Assembly (NCBI GenBank): GCA_025991245.1
Contig: BQMJ01000023.1
Coordinates: forward strand, 181,768-245,767
Source: Galdieria partita
Lineage: Eukaryota > Rhodophyta > Bangiophyceae > Galdieriales > Galdieriaceae
DNA: 64,000 bases
Reading direction: 5' to 3'
Within the stretch, counting starts at the first letter, position 1. Every line of letters starts with the position of its first letter. Both the position numbers and the translations under genes were made by a program. Shown here in pieces: positions 1-9,720 of the stretch. Under the pieces are notes generated by a model that was not told the origin of the DNA, made no database searches, and saw only the letters and a program-made list of their open reading frames with translations.

Positions 1-1346
1 TGTGCAATTGATTCAATTCTTTAACACATTCTTCAAGTTCAGAATAGCTTACATCATTCACAAAAATACAGGAACCGATACCATTTAACAAAGGCAACCT
101 TTGTTTTCCATTTCGGTGTTCTAAGGCGTCCTCTAAACCTCTCCATAATACTTGCGGAACACAGAGAGCATCTATAGTTGGCAATCCCAACTTTTTCATA
201 GTATAAAAAATACGATCACGTTCTTCACTTGAGATAAGTTTTCGCTTGTACGACAAAACAACACAAAAAAATCCGTCGATATTCACCGCCTCTCCATGAA
301 GTAAAGGAGGTTCTGCTTCCATCTCAATAATCTGCAAATCACATACTCAATATGAGAAGAATGCTCTTCTAATATAGAAGAAAGCATTACCTTACTAAAA
401 GTATGGCCAAAATCAGTACTTCTTTCCAACTTATACTCCCATAGATTGGGACCCAATTCTTCCAACATAAATTGTACTGAAAGTTCAATAACTCGATCCG
501 CAATATCACTTAGTCGACCTTGGAATCCTTCTATTATCAACTGTTGTCCATATTGTTCTAATAATGCAAAAAGTTCGGAAGAGCAAACGAGTGCTAACTT
601 CATTATTTCTCCCAAACCATTAATAATATTTCGACGATCTTGAGTAGCTACAAATCTCTTATCGAGAAATGCAGCACAAGGCGCATAAAAAGCACCCATT
701 CGATTCTTCAATCTTCCAAGTTCACTTGAGACATAATCAACTCCAGTTTTTACTCCAACTGAGGCATCTACGATGGCCAAAAGAGTAGTTGGAACGCGAA
801 TATAAGGAACGCCTCTCCTAAATAAAAAGTCAAAAATAAACAACATAAACGGCAACCGTTCAACTACCGATAACAACTAGCAGCAAAGCCAACAATATCC
901 AATACCACACCACCTCCAATAGCTAAGATGGGTTCTCTTCTATGCAAGCCGTACTTACAAAGTTCAGATAGTACTTTATCGACGGCCTCAAAAACTTTGT
1001 TCTCCTCTCCACCAGGTATTACAACAATGTGAGTTTCCACTCGATGGGCCTTGAAATATTGTAATATTTCGTGACCATAAAGTTGCTGAACTTTTTCATC
1101 AACAACGATAAATCTCCTTCGACATTCCCTATCTGGCAAATATCGAGTGGCCAAAGTATCGTTGGCAGGATTCAATATATCGCTATGGACTTCCACTGTG
1201 TACTCAACCGGTAGCTCAAAATAATTGGTCCACGCTTTCTGACAATGCCCAAAGGCTGGTTTCACAAAAACATTATGAGGAGCTCTATTCAAAGGAATAC
1301 CGCGTCCGTTGAAACTTATTTGGGACGAAGTCCTGCTTGTATCCAT
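1..1346 (-). CDS. C7-cyclitol synthase-like sugar-phosphate cyclase (3' end cut by window edge)
   Basis: Member of the dehydroquinate-synthase-like sugar-phosphate cyclases; the family converts sedoheptulose 7-phosphate or related substrates to cyclitols using NAD and a metal. Exons 1346-868, 817-391 and 331 to the left edge; the introns (50 and 59 nt) have GT/AG ends and restore frame. Visible signatures are the nucleotide-binding GGG region (IGGGVVLDIVGFAASCYR), PTTLLAIVDASVGVKTGVD, GRLKNRMGAF, and the metal histidine motifs DFGHTFS and LLHGEAVNID. The arrangement resembles 2-epi-5-epi-valiolone and desmethyl-4-deoxygadusol synthases more than true AroB, but the exact product cannot be assigned by eye. 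The start is the ATG at 1346, 100 bp from the divergent mL53 start. The C-terminus lies outside the window. Confidence 0.85.
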
Positions 1347-1446
1347 TCAACGGCAATGCTCCGACGATGACTCAAGTCCCACAACTTATTCTTCCATGGG
1401 AGAGAATCCATTGGCTTTTCGAGTTGGTTGACGATCCTTTTGGACT

Positions 1447-1938
1447 ATGAAATTTCGACCGCTGAGCAAGCTACAGAAGACTCTTGCCCAGTATAGGAAA
1501 CCAGAAATATTGTTTCGTCCAATCTCGAAAGCAACTGTCAGTTTTGATCCGTTCGATAGCAACTCTGCTTCGGCGAGGTAATTGAGTTTCTACTCGCGGA
1601 GACTTTGTTGACTTGGGTCACTTAGGGAATTTTTGTTCCATTTGAGATCACGCAAAGTTGAGAAGCATCTGCCAAACTTGGTAACTGAAATAACTATATA
1701 TGAGAAAGGAGAAAGTCCCAATGTCAAGTTGGACTACGGTTAGTATTGTTCAAACTTGCCTTTTGAAATTTTCTTATGTCACCTAGTGGATGGTACTCAA
1801 CAGCATTTGGTCACAAGTTCTATGTCGCTATCTGATATTATTACTGCCATTGAGCAAGAGTCCAGATGGAAGGGAGAAAGTATTAAAACTCCAAGTCAGT
1901 TGATTATGGAAAGGAGAAAGCGTTCTACAAGTTCCTAA
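1447..1938 (+). CDS. Mitochondrial large-subunit ribosomal protein mL53 (MRPL53/Mrpl44 family)
   Basis: Three-exon gene (1447-1577, 1626-1738, 1787-1938) encoding 131 aa; both introns are 48 nt with GT/AG ends. The reassembled protein carries the mL53 pattern: basic N-terminus, KATVSFDPFDSNSASAREFL, a beta-rich segment with LVTEITIYEKG, then VKLDYVDGTQQHLVTSSMSL and a basic tail. It is a component of the mitochondrial large ribosomal subunit. No single open frame covers more than its last exon, so it is easily missed. It starts 100 bp from the divergent cyclase gene and ends 75 bp before the convergent GET2-like gene. Identification is from the spliced protein pattern; the family is divergent. 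Confidence 0.8.
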
Positions 1939-2013
1939 GAGATGAAAGTATTCGATTCCTTATGGAATGATGTTCAGTGTAAAGCAAGTTGAAAACATTT
2001 TATTCAAAAAATA

Positions 2014-2727
2014 CTAGACAGTAATACATCTGAACCACCGAAAGTAACCAAGGAACCCAAATAAACCACATAAAAGGTCCCAATACAGCAACTGTGAAAA
2101 CTTCCAAAAGGCCAGTAACTGTTGAAGCCTCGAATTGCGTGCTTCAGAAAAACTTGACATAATTTTCGTAGTATTCACAGCCAGTTCCACAGCAATAAAC
2201 CAAGTAAAGAAGGAAACTGACTTGAGGGGTGTCAACCACATTGTCCCAGAGTCAAGTTGAACTTTGGAAACATTTGTCGTTGCACACAATGTTACAGCAA
2301 ATAAGACACCCATAAATATAAAAGATACATGACGAAACAAGTTGTCAACTCTGGACGAACTCAACGTTCCGACTGCATGCGAAACACGCCGAATGATAGA
2401 AAAACGGTCGAGTGCATTTTGCCCCCTGGAAGTATGAGAAACAGCCAACGAACTGCTTTGAGTAGGAAACTTGTTCAGTTCCCAAGACAGTGTAGATTTG
2501 CCAGGAAGTGGGTCTTTCGCGTCTTGCTGAATTGCTTTTTTCGAAGTAGACAATTCAAACAAGTTTTCTTTGTCTTCCAAAGAGGTTCTAGGAAAAGTCT
2601 CCCTTTCAACACTATGTATGTTGTTGTCTTCATTAAAATGGGAAGAACCGCTAGCTACTTTAAGACGCTGTGAGCTACTGTTAAGAATCCTACGTCTTCG
2701 TTCTGCTGCCTTTTCTGTGGTGCTCAT
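2014..2727 (-). CDS. GET2/CAMLG-like ER receptor subunit for tail-anchored proteins
   Basis: Intronless 237-aa protein. The N-terminus has the basic cluster AAERRRRIL followed by SSQRLKVASG. This matches the layout of the Get3-binding region of yeast Get2 and CAML (Arg-rich motif, then Ser-x-x-Arg-Leu). A long hydrophilic, probably disordered linker (residues about 25-125) follows, then three hydrophobic segments at about 133-152, 165-185 and 215-232. Known role of the family: ER-membrane partner of GET1 that receives tail-anchored proteins from Get3. The call rests on topology plus the basic motif because these proteins have little sequence identity. An unrelated three-pass membrane protein remains possible. 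Confidence 0.55.
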   Translation of the reverse strand: MSTTEKAAERRRRILNSSSQRLKVASGSSHFNEDNNIHSVERETFPRTSLEDKENLFELSTSKKAIQQDAKDPLPGKSTLSWELNKFPTQSSSLAVSHTSRGQNALDRFSIIRRVSHAVGTLSSSRVDNLFRHVSFIFMGVLFAVTLCATTNVSKVQLDSGTMWLTPLKSVSFFTWFIAVELAVNTTKIMSSFSEARNSRLQQLLAFWKFSQLLYWDLLCGLFGFLGYFRWFRCITV

Positions 2728-2883
2728 CCAATTCTGTAATGGAAAATATCGTCAATGAATGGAATCCAAATGATGTTTTTCATATATCTATTGTTGCAAA
2801 CCAAATTTCACAAACTCACAATACCTAAAACACACAAGATCTGCTTTGCTATAGACAAATGAAAATGTAAGAATGCAGATAAG

Positions 2884-3754
2884 TCAACTAAGATCTCCAA
2901 CGGATGCCTTGACTAGTTTCCGAAAACGATGACTAGCTGTATTCGTATATACAATTTCTCCTTCACTTTCACAACTATGAAAAATATCTTCTTCTTCTCT
3001 CATGGCACGTTCGGAAGCTTCTTGTTCACTTAAACCTTTCTTTATCAATTCCTTGTAAAACACATCCAAAGTGGACTGTCTGGTTTTCCAACGAATACGA
3101 CTGTTCTGAACGGCTTTCACCGTTGGACGTGAACCTTTGAATACTTTAGGGTTGTTATCCTCTTGTAGTGATCCTATTTCTGAAGCAGGCCTCTTACAAT
3201 CCTTCGAAACGCCGCTATCGTTCAAACAAGTCGAATCGGGGTCCTTCTTCACATCCTGATCTGTTGCTTTCGTTTCTATAACTGTTGTGTTTCCATTCTC
3301 AGAATCTGAAGGCTTGTTTAACAAGCGACGTAGTCTTTCCCGTAGAACCTAATGAGAAAAACTAAGACTCCAAAAAAGAGCCAATATCTTTCCTACTTTG
3401 GCAAGTGTTTCCAAATCGTAACCGCTCCACTTCGAATTACCCCCTGATCAACAAAGCAGAGGAAATAAATACGCTTTTAAAGACTTCACTTCTGCCGATA
3501 ACTTACCTCGCATTTCCTCTCTTTGCCATCGTCGTATATCTTCCTCTGAGCGAACAACAACTAAGAAAATCATCAAAACCAAACAAACAATGTGGGGAAA
3601 CGAGGTTCCTACTTGCGTCTTCTCCGTGAGCAAACGGGCAAGCATCACCTTTAGGGCATATACCGTATTTTCCAAAATAGTCCTTGCACAGTTGTTGGTT
3701 TTCGTTTGTACCAGAGCCTTGGACTTGTTCACTGCCTTGTTCTGGTGTATTCAT
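2884..3754 (-). CDS. CCCH zinc-finger protein with NUFIP-like motif
   Basis: Four exons (3754-3613, 3560-3507, 3443-3397, 3348-2884) with GT/AG introns of 52, 63 and 48 nt encode 235 aa. Residues 23-43 form one C-x9-C-x5-C-x3-H finger (CKDYFGKYGIC...CPFAH). Next comes SEEDIRRWQREEMR, which resembles the conserved peptide of NUFIP1/Rsa1 box C/D snoRNP assembly factors, where some lineages also carry a CCCH finger. The remainder is acidic/basic and low complexity, with a helical block around TLDVFYKELIKKGLSEQEA near the C-terminus. RNA binding is inferred from the finger; the NUFIP link is tentative. The start is the first ATG of the exon that carries the finger. Confidence 0.7.
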
Positions 3755-4021
3755 ATATATATGTTTCACGGGTAACAACTGTCACCTCTTAATCAGGTGA
3801 AAAGTTCCCAATGGGAAAGTTCAACATGCTGGTCCATGATCAGGTTTCAGGTTCTCTCTCTCTCTCCATTTGGAATATCTGAATTGAGCAACTTTGAAAG
3901 ATTCCTCTTTCCGAAAAAAAAATACAAGAAAAAGACAAACTTTTCAAGCATTTTTCTTCCTCTACTCCTTGATTCAAATTCAACGTGTGCATTAGATCCA
4001 ATAGTTCCATTTTATTTTCTT

Positions 4022-4856
4022 ATGAAGCCTTCAGTCCGATACCTCGCCTTACTTGTCTTCACTGTTACTCTATTTTGTATTTATTACGATGTCCTTTATG
4101 AGAGAATACATTATCATTTTCTCTACAGAAAACTGGGTTGGTGATATCTTAAGTACAGCACAGCATAGAGATAACTGTTCTTTCCAAGGGGGTTCTCTAA
4201 AGGACATTAAGAGCGTTCACCTATTTCACAACCAACTCACCAACTTTGTCAATCAGATTGCACCCAATGAGTTGGAGGGAAACTCTGCTGATTCTCGACT
4301 ACAGACGGAGTGGTATTACTTCATAGCAAGAGCGCTTGTTCATAGAGGACATGCGAGAATCTGTGAAATTGGCTTTAATGCAGGTCATGCAGCTGTTACT
4401 TGGTTAAGTGCATTGCCTAATTCAACCTATATTGGCTTCGATAATGGATTTCACAATTATACTCAACGTTGTGTAGATTATCTCAAGCGATACTTTGGTG
4501 AACAACGAATCGACATATATTATGGTTCATCAGATACAACTGTTTGGGAGTACGCCAATCAGCATCCTTGGACAAGTTGTGATATTTTCCATGTGGATGG
4601 TCAACATTATGGCGAGCTTCCCTTTCAAGATATTGCGAATGCGAAAAGACTAGTAGCGTCTGGTTCTTTGATCATTGTCGACGACGCTGTGTTAAGTGGA
4701 CCTTGTGAGAGGCACGGTTCGTTTTGTTATAATCCTACTCAAGCCTGGAAGCAACTAAACGCAAGTGGATTGATGTCAACTGCGGAGTGTATTCGTTTGG
4801 AACTTCCGTGGCGAGGATTTTGTTTCGGTATTGTCGGTAGTCTAACCAGTTCATGA
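4022..4856 (+). CDS. Membrane-anchored or secreted class I SAM-dependent methyltransferase
   Basis: Best model: exon 4022-4076 encodes a hydrophobic signal-anchor (MKPSVRYLALLVFTVTLF). An 82-nt GTATTT...TACAG intron follows, then exon 4159-4856; total 250 aa. A simpler intronless alternative starts at 4089 but gives a poor N-terminus. The enzyme core has a motif I, ARICEIGFNAGHAA, then YIGFDNGFHNYTQRC, DIFHVDGQHYGELPFQDI (acidic motif) and GSLIIVDDAV. This is the layout of Methyltransf_24/CmcI-like O-methyltransferases. Several Asn-x-Ser/Thr sites suit a secretory location. The substrate is unknown; with a GT64 glycosyltransferase nearby, a glycan substrate is possible, but that is inference only. 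Confidence 0.65.
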
Positions 4857-4937
4857 CTACGTAAAGCAGCAAACACACAAGTTTTTATTTGCAGAGACAA
4901 TCCCTTTATAGAAAGTGTCCATATCAGTAAAAAAAAT

Positions 4938-5247
4938 TCATTGAGAAGTCACTCTTTCAACTTTGGTTTCCGTTTGTTCTTTGGCTTTGGCTGCGGCTTG
5001 TTTCTGGCGCATAATTTCAGCATCCCTAAATATTTTAAAAGTTGAGTGTACTACTTATTGAACGTTACCTTACCGCTCCTTTTTCAACACAAGGTTTTCC
5101 TTTTCCTTACTAGTGCTATGCTTTTTATGCTTTTCCGCCCTTTTTTGAGCTCGTTGTCGATCCACCTCACGTTGGTTGCCTCCTACTTTTTGCTTCAGTA
5201 AAACAAGCAAAAACTCTATTTTACGGTCATTGGCACTTGCTCGTCAT
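4938..5247 (-). CDS. Small EDRK-rich factor (SERF, 4F5 family)
   Basis: Three exons (5247-5241, 5182-5074, 5025-4938) encode 67 aa. The first exon is only 7 nt and its intron (5183-5240, 58 nt) begins with GCAAGT, a consensus GC donor. Splicing there produces the canonical SERF N-terminus MTRGNQRE, which is strong support. The rest (VDRQRAQKRAEKHKK..., KERDAEIMRQKQ) matches the highly charged 4F5 domain. The second intron (48 nt) is GT-AG. SERF proteins are small, disordered, nucleic-acid and amyloid-binding proteins; the cellular role here is not evident. It starts 89 bp downstream of the GT64 gene on the same strand. Confidence 0.85.
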
Positions 5248-5336
5248 ATTCAAGTTAGTGTTACGACAATTCAAGTGTTCAGTAACGACAAGATCCTTTC
5301 CAACCAACCCACCACCCAATGCAATTACGTAGGACA

Positions 5337-7910
5337 CTATTCGTGTCGATTATTGTATATCAAAACAGAATGTTGTTGAAAGGCAAGTTTAGAGAAGATA
5401 CCGATGCATTCTCCTCTCAATGTATAGTGATTGGGCTAATAAAGCACTTGAATATTTACGGACTCAAACTGTTCAACCACTGTACCTTGAAACTGATGGG
5501 TTGTTGTTCTCCATCAGGGGCTCGTTGACCATAGTCTCCAATGGTATGCTTTGCTTCAACAGCAATGGGAGGTGCTCCAGTTAAACCAGAAACCATCTAA
5601 CAACAGCGAAACTCAGTGACTGCCAATTCATCAAGGAAACAAAATACATACCATTTGCATAGCAATATCTTCACAATTCTTGTGTTCACGAATCCACTGG
5701 AGTACTCTTCTATCAAAGGCACAAAAGTACCAAAACAAATATTCACTTCTCATAAACTCTATTTTGGTAAGCATAATGGAATATCTTCATTCTCAATGAG
5801 ATGCATAAACATGTATAAGCCCATATATCTTACTTGTTGTGGGTCGAATCCATAGGAATATGAGTCACATATTCATATTCATGGTCATGAGTCTTGAGAA
5901 ATACGTAAATATTTCTTTCATTCCCATTATCCTATTTTCCTTACATTTCTATGTGCTCGAGGGAAGAAGCCAACTAGTGAGTCTGAAGAATGGTTCCATA
6001 TCTGAAAAGCATAATAAATATCCTCATGATGAACAAACATATCATCATCGCAGATCAATACAGCCTAATGAAAGATATGCTTTTTCAACACCTGACTAAT
6101 TTCTTTCATCTTACTTGCCTTGGTTTCTATTCCTTCTAATGGCAAGAATCTGTTGTTGAGAGAATCAAATGGCATGGGTATTACAAATGTTTTGTTCTCA
6201 TCCAATCCAGCAAACAACTCTTCGGAAGGCTTTGGAACTTTATTCAGTTCACGAATATAAAAATAGAGCGATTCATACTTGCTTCTCTGGATTATGCCAT
6301 AATATAAATATACGATGCACCCAAGGATTTTCTTGATAATGCTTCACAAGCCTTTGAACCAACTGTTCTCTATTAAAAGTGGACAGCAAAACGGTGAAGC
6401 GATCCTGAATAGGGTATCGTTGAGGCTTTGGTCAAAATTACTTTCAGCAAGTAACGTCATAGACTACGATATCCATCCACTTGCCTTATGGAACTCTACA
6501 AATTGCTGATTACATATATCGGTTTGAAAGTCGAGATTCTCAAGGGTCTCATTATTTTGATCCGTTATCAACTAAATATCCCAATCAACGCTGCATTCAA
6601 CCATTCCAAGAACATTGAGCTACCTTTCTATATATATAAGCTACTTGTGCATCTAACCATGACAAGTTTTTCAGTTGTTGTGAATAAAACATATTCCAGT
6701 GTTTGGGATATTGCTGAACCACCAAAGCCTATTGAACCTCTCAAACTTGCGTTTCTCACTTTGTACTCCTATCAACACCAACCTGCACAACACATCCTTC
6801 GATAGTATATCGACTAACATTGTCCATCTATGAGAGACGACTAGTCGTTTCAACATGAGAATGCTATTCGTTCGACTTACCTCCAAAGTAGTAGTTGCTA
6901 GTGAATGTATCCATCTATGATACAGCAAGTCTATGAAACTATTTGCGATAAGCTTTTGAAATACCTCAAATGGCCATCATGCGTATTGACTAGTGCAGAA
7001 TAGCTAGAGTCAAAGTCGATACTCCGGGTAGAAGACTAATAAAGTAGCCATCAACATATTCTCGCATCTATCATTCATTACAAAACTTACTTCTGCTACA
7101 AGTTGTGGTGCTTTTCGAATCTTTTGTACCAAAGAAACGGGTGAATGTAGAAGAACAACATTTTCAACTAGTTTCCATTACATAAAAATTGAAACGAATT
7201 ATTAGGCAATCCCAACCATTCCATATCCAAATCTCTTCTACTGCATGTCTCGATACGCTTGTCAAGCTTTCTTCAAGTCTTCGACAAGCAGGTAAAGTGT
7301 TGTTCCATATCTTCTACACATGATAATGCGAACCGATAGAAATAGTTATATTCGTGTTCATCTTACCCAATCGTTGCAATCTATATTTACTATGCGACTC
7401 CAACTCTTATCTTCTTCCTTTTGTTCACTAGAAAACAAGCCGTCGAGTTGGTTTCGTAGTTGGTTATCTACAAGTAAAAACAAATTGTCTTCGTCCTTAT
7501 ACTACAAGTGTTGTTGTGAGTATTTACAACCACGAGAAATAAATATACCTTGTTCCATATAGCTAGTGAGGCATTCATATACTCCGATTGACAAACAGGT
7601 ACTCCAACCACCACTCCTCTTTTACCGATACCTTATACCACAATTGAGAAATGACCAAGTTGATCCTGTACTTGTTTTACCGCGAAATGGACAAATGAGA
7701 GAAAACATAGTGTTATTACCACCGATATTTGTTTCGTTGGGTCTTCCTAAGATAGTGCTTCCAATTATAAATAACTGAAACAACAACAAGGATGCAATGG
7801 ACTACAACTCTAAGTAAATAGATATTGTGTGTTATATATCTTACGGTTACAGCCAATAGGAGAACTCTTCGAGAACACCAGCTCCTCCACGTGTCGATAT
7901 TCCATTTCAT
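5337..7910 (-). CDS. Exostosin-like GT64 glycosyltransferase, type II membrane protein (18 exons)
   Basis: Eighteen exons rebuild a 562-aa frame without stops: 7910-7720, 7665-7632, 7581-7549, 7501-7367, 7313-7217, 7167-7091, 7035-6965, 6914-6881, 6827-6783, 6728-6624, 6571-6485, 6425-6279, 6229-6119, 6064-5945, 5892-5834, 5784-5652, 5596-5486, 5435-5337. Introns are 47-59 nt. The N-terminus has one membrane anchor (residues about 33-50). The C-terminal half is the GT64 catalytic domain: RFTVLLSTFNR, FILWHNP, SLNNRFLP, IETKAVLICDDDM (DxD-type metal/UDP site), VGFFPRAHRN and the conserved NCEDIAM. The family adds GlcNAc/GalNAc-type residues in the Golgi (EXT/EXTL). Residues 50-330 are not recognised. 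Two introns (6426-6484, 6065-6118) use GC donors. Individual small exons in the N-terminal half are less certain. Confidence 0.75.
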
Positions 7911-8091
7911 CTTTTCGTCATGGCCAAAAGCTGTGCACCCAATCGCTCACACAATAAATAAAGAATTCTACGATTGGAGATATCCATAAAGACGAACCAT
8001 TTTATATAAATACAAGATGAACACTTGCGTCTTAAAAATATGAAACATGCTACTGGACTACCATCTAGTCTTGTATTAGCATGCTCATGCT

Positions 8092-8159
<68 letters not shown>

Positions 8160-8185
8160 GTATTTCTAGGTGTACAGATAAACTA
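7911..8185. other. Intergenic region with microsatellite
   Basis: Short spacer between the GT64 start and the 3' end of the deformylase-like gene, which lies upstream on the same strand. It contains the (TC)n(TA)n microsatellite described separately. No ORF or RNA gene is seen. Confidence 0.6.
8095..8155. repeat. Compound (TC)n(TA)n microsatellite
   Basis: About 16 TC units run directly into about 14 TA units, ending just downstream of the deformylase-like gene's stop codon. It is a simple-sequence repeat and probably length-polymorphic. Confidence 0.95.
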
Positions 8186-9657
8186 CTAATCCATCTCAAA
8201 ACCATCCTCCAATTGTGACTCACTATCTTCCTGTTCTATTCCATTTTCCCAATCAGTATCTGAATCATCACAAAAACCGCCACCGTCTTCCAGTAGAGAC
8301 ATATCATCGGAACTTAATACGCGACGAATTCCCGGTTGATTGCTATGAGGTGAGCGATGGGCATTTGCCCAAGCACAAACTCTTCGAAATAGTATAGAAA
8401 GGTCATCACGAAGACGTTCAAACTTCCCGGGTATCCTTCGAACCTTTTTTTCATCCAAATAAAGCTCTCTGTTGATCTCAATTTGAATACTATGACGTCC
8501 TTGACGAGGATTTCCATACATTCTCAAAATGGCTGCTCCTGCATACGGTTCATTCAATGATATGCGATATCCCAAGTCTTGTAAAGTATCAACAACAACT
8601 GAAGTAAACTCTGGGCCAGCACTCTTTCCTCTCAAGTTACCAACTACCATATCCGGTCTACGAGTACCTTCCGTATCAGGAGTCATTTTATTTCCTTTGG
8701 ATTTCATGGAATGAAAATCAATATGAAAAACAGTTCCAAACTCCTGAAACGTGTTCTCTAACTGTCTTTGAAGTTCTCGATGATACGCTCTATAGTAATG
8801 TTCCAAACGATATTGCACTTCCGCAACACTTAATTTACGTTGATAAACACGAACACCAGGAACTACATATTTTCGTAATAACCCGAGACCTTTCTTTGTC
8901 TTTTCTGAAACTGCAAGAGTTTCGGGCCACTCTCCATCTACAAGTTCCACATCAATATCATTCGGAAAACGATTCACATCTACCGCAATAATTGAGTTCA
9001 CTATATCATTAATGTCTTTACATCTATACCTATATAGCATCGTGGAAACAGTGCATACAAAACGATAGCACCCGAGTCCACAGCACCTAAAATCAACTCA
9101 TCGACATAAGCATCTTCTCCCCAGCGAAGTTTACTAATAGGAGTAGCTGACCCAAAATCTGCTGGATAATATCTTCCTGAATGTGGACTGTCCATAACGA
9201 CAGGCGCTCTTCTCGACGAGTGTGGGTAATAAACTTCATACACAGGCAACTTGTCGTCTGTGCCTATGGCAACCTCACTTGTGGAAGTTGTAGACGTTTT
9301 AGGGGACACTGTTTTCAAAGAATGGAAGAGAAAACCTTGACTGACTGGTGCTGAGCGACTAAGTTCTACGTGCTTGCCAACAAAACTTTCCACCTCCTTG
9401 GTGTGTTTTTCGGCAGACGAGCGCTTTCCACGTGCAACTTCCAAGTTCTGATCATGACCTTTAGCACGAAATATACTGTTGGGAAAGATATGGTCTTTGC
9501 TTTCTTCCAACTTTGACATATCTCCAAAGAGGCCCAATACAACCACCAGAAGAAGAAAACTTGGCAAGGATGTCCAATCGAAAATAGTGGTGGACTGCAT
9601 TCTGCATGGACAGGAACCTTCTTGTTCTATCTTTATTCTTTGAAACATCGACACCAT
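8186..9657 (-). CDS. N-formylglutamate deformylase-like amidohydrolase with N-terminal membrane segment
   Basis: Two exons (9657-9030, 8979-8186) with a 50-nt GT/AG intron. Splicing joins FPRCYI to DVNRFPNDID and recreates the family's D-V-N-R motif. Other family marks are MDSPHSGRYYP (HSG), RWGEDAYVDEL, HIDFHSMKSKG (metal-binding His) and IQIEINRELY. The family hydrolyses N-formylglutamate or related N-acyl amino acids in a zinc-dependent manner; the substrate here is not certain. The N-terminus (residues about 28-48) is strongly hydrophobic, suggesting a signal anchor or organelle import, which is unusual for HutG-type enzymes. The last 50 residues are acidic and low complexity. The ATG at 9657 is the only in-frame start before the hydrophobic segment. 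Confidence 0.85.
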
Positions 9658-9720
9658 TTTACAAAAAACCTTGTTCAGTTGATAACAAGTATTATATATA
9701 TATGGAGTGTATCACAAGTA

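Noticed and set aside
6230-6278. Apparent frameshift in the GT64 gene between LWHNPEKQ and PSEELFAG
   Set aside because: A 49-nt GT-AG intron with acceptor at 6230 restores frame exactly, so no pseudogene call is needed.
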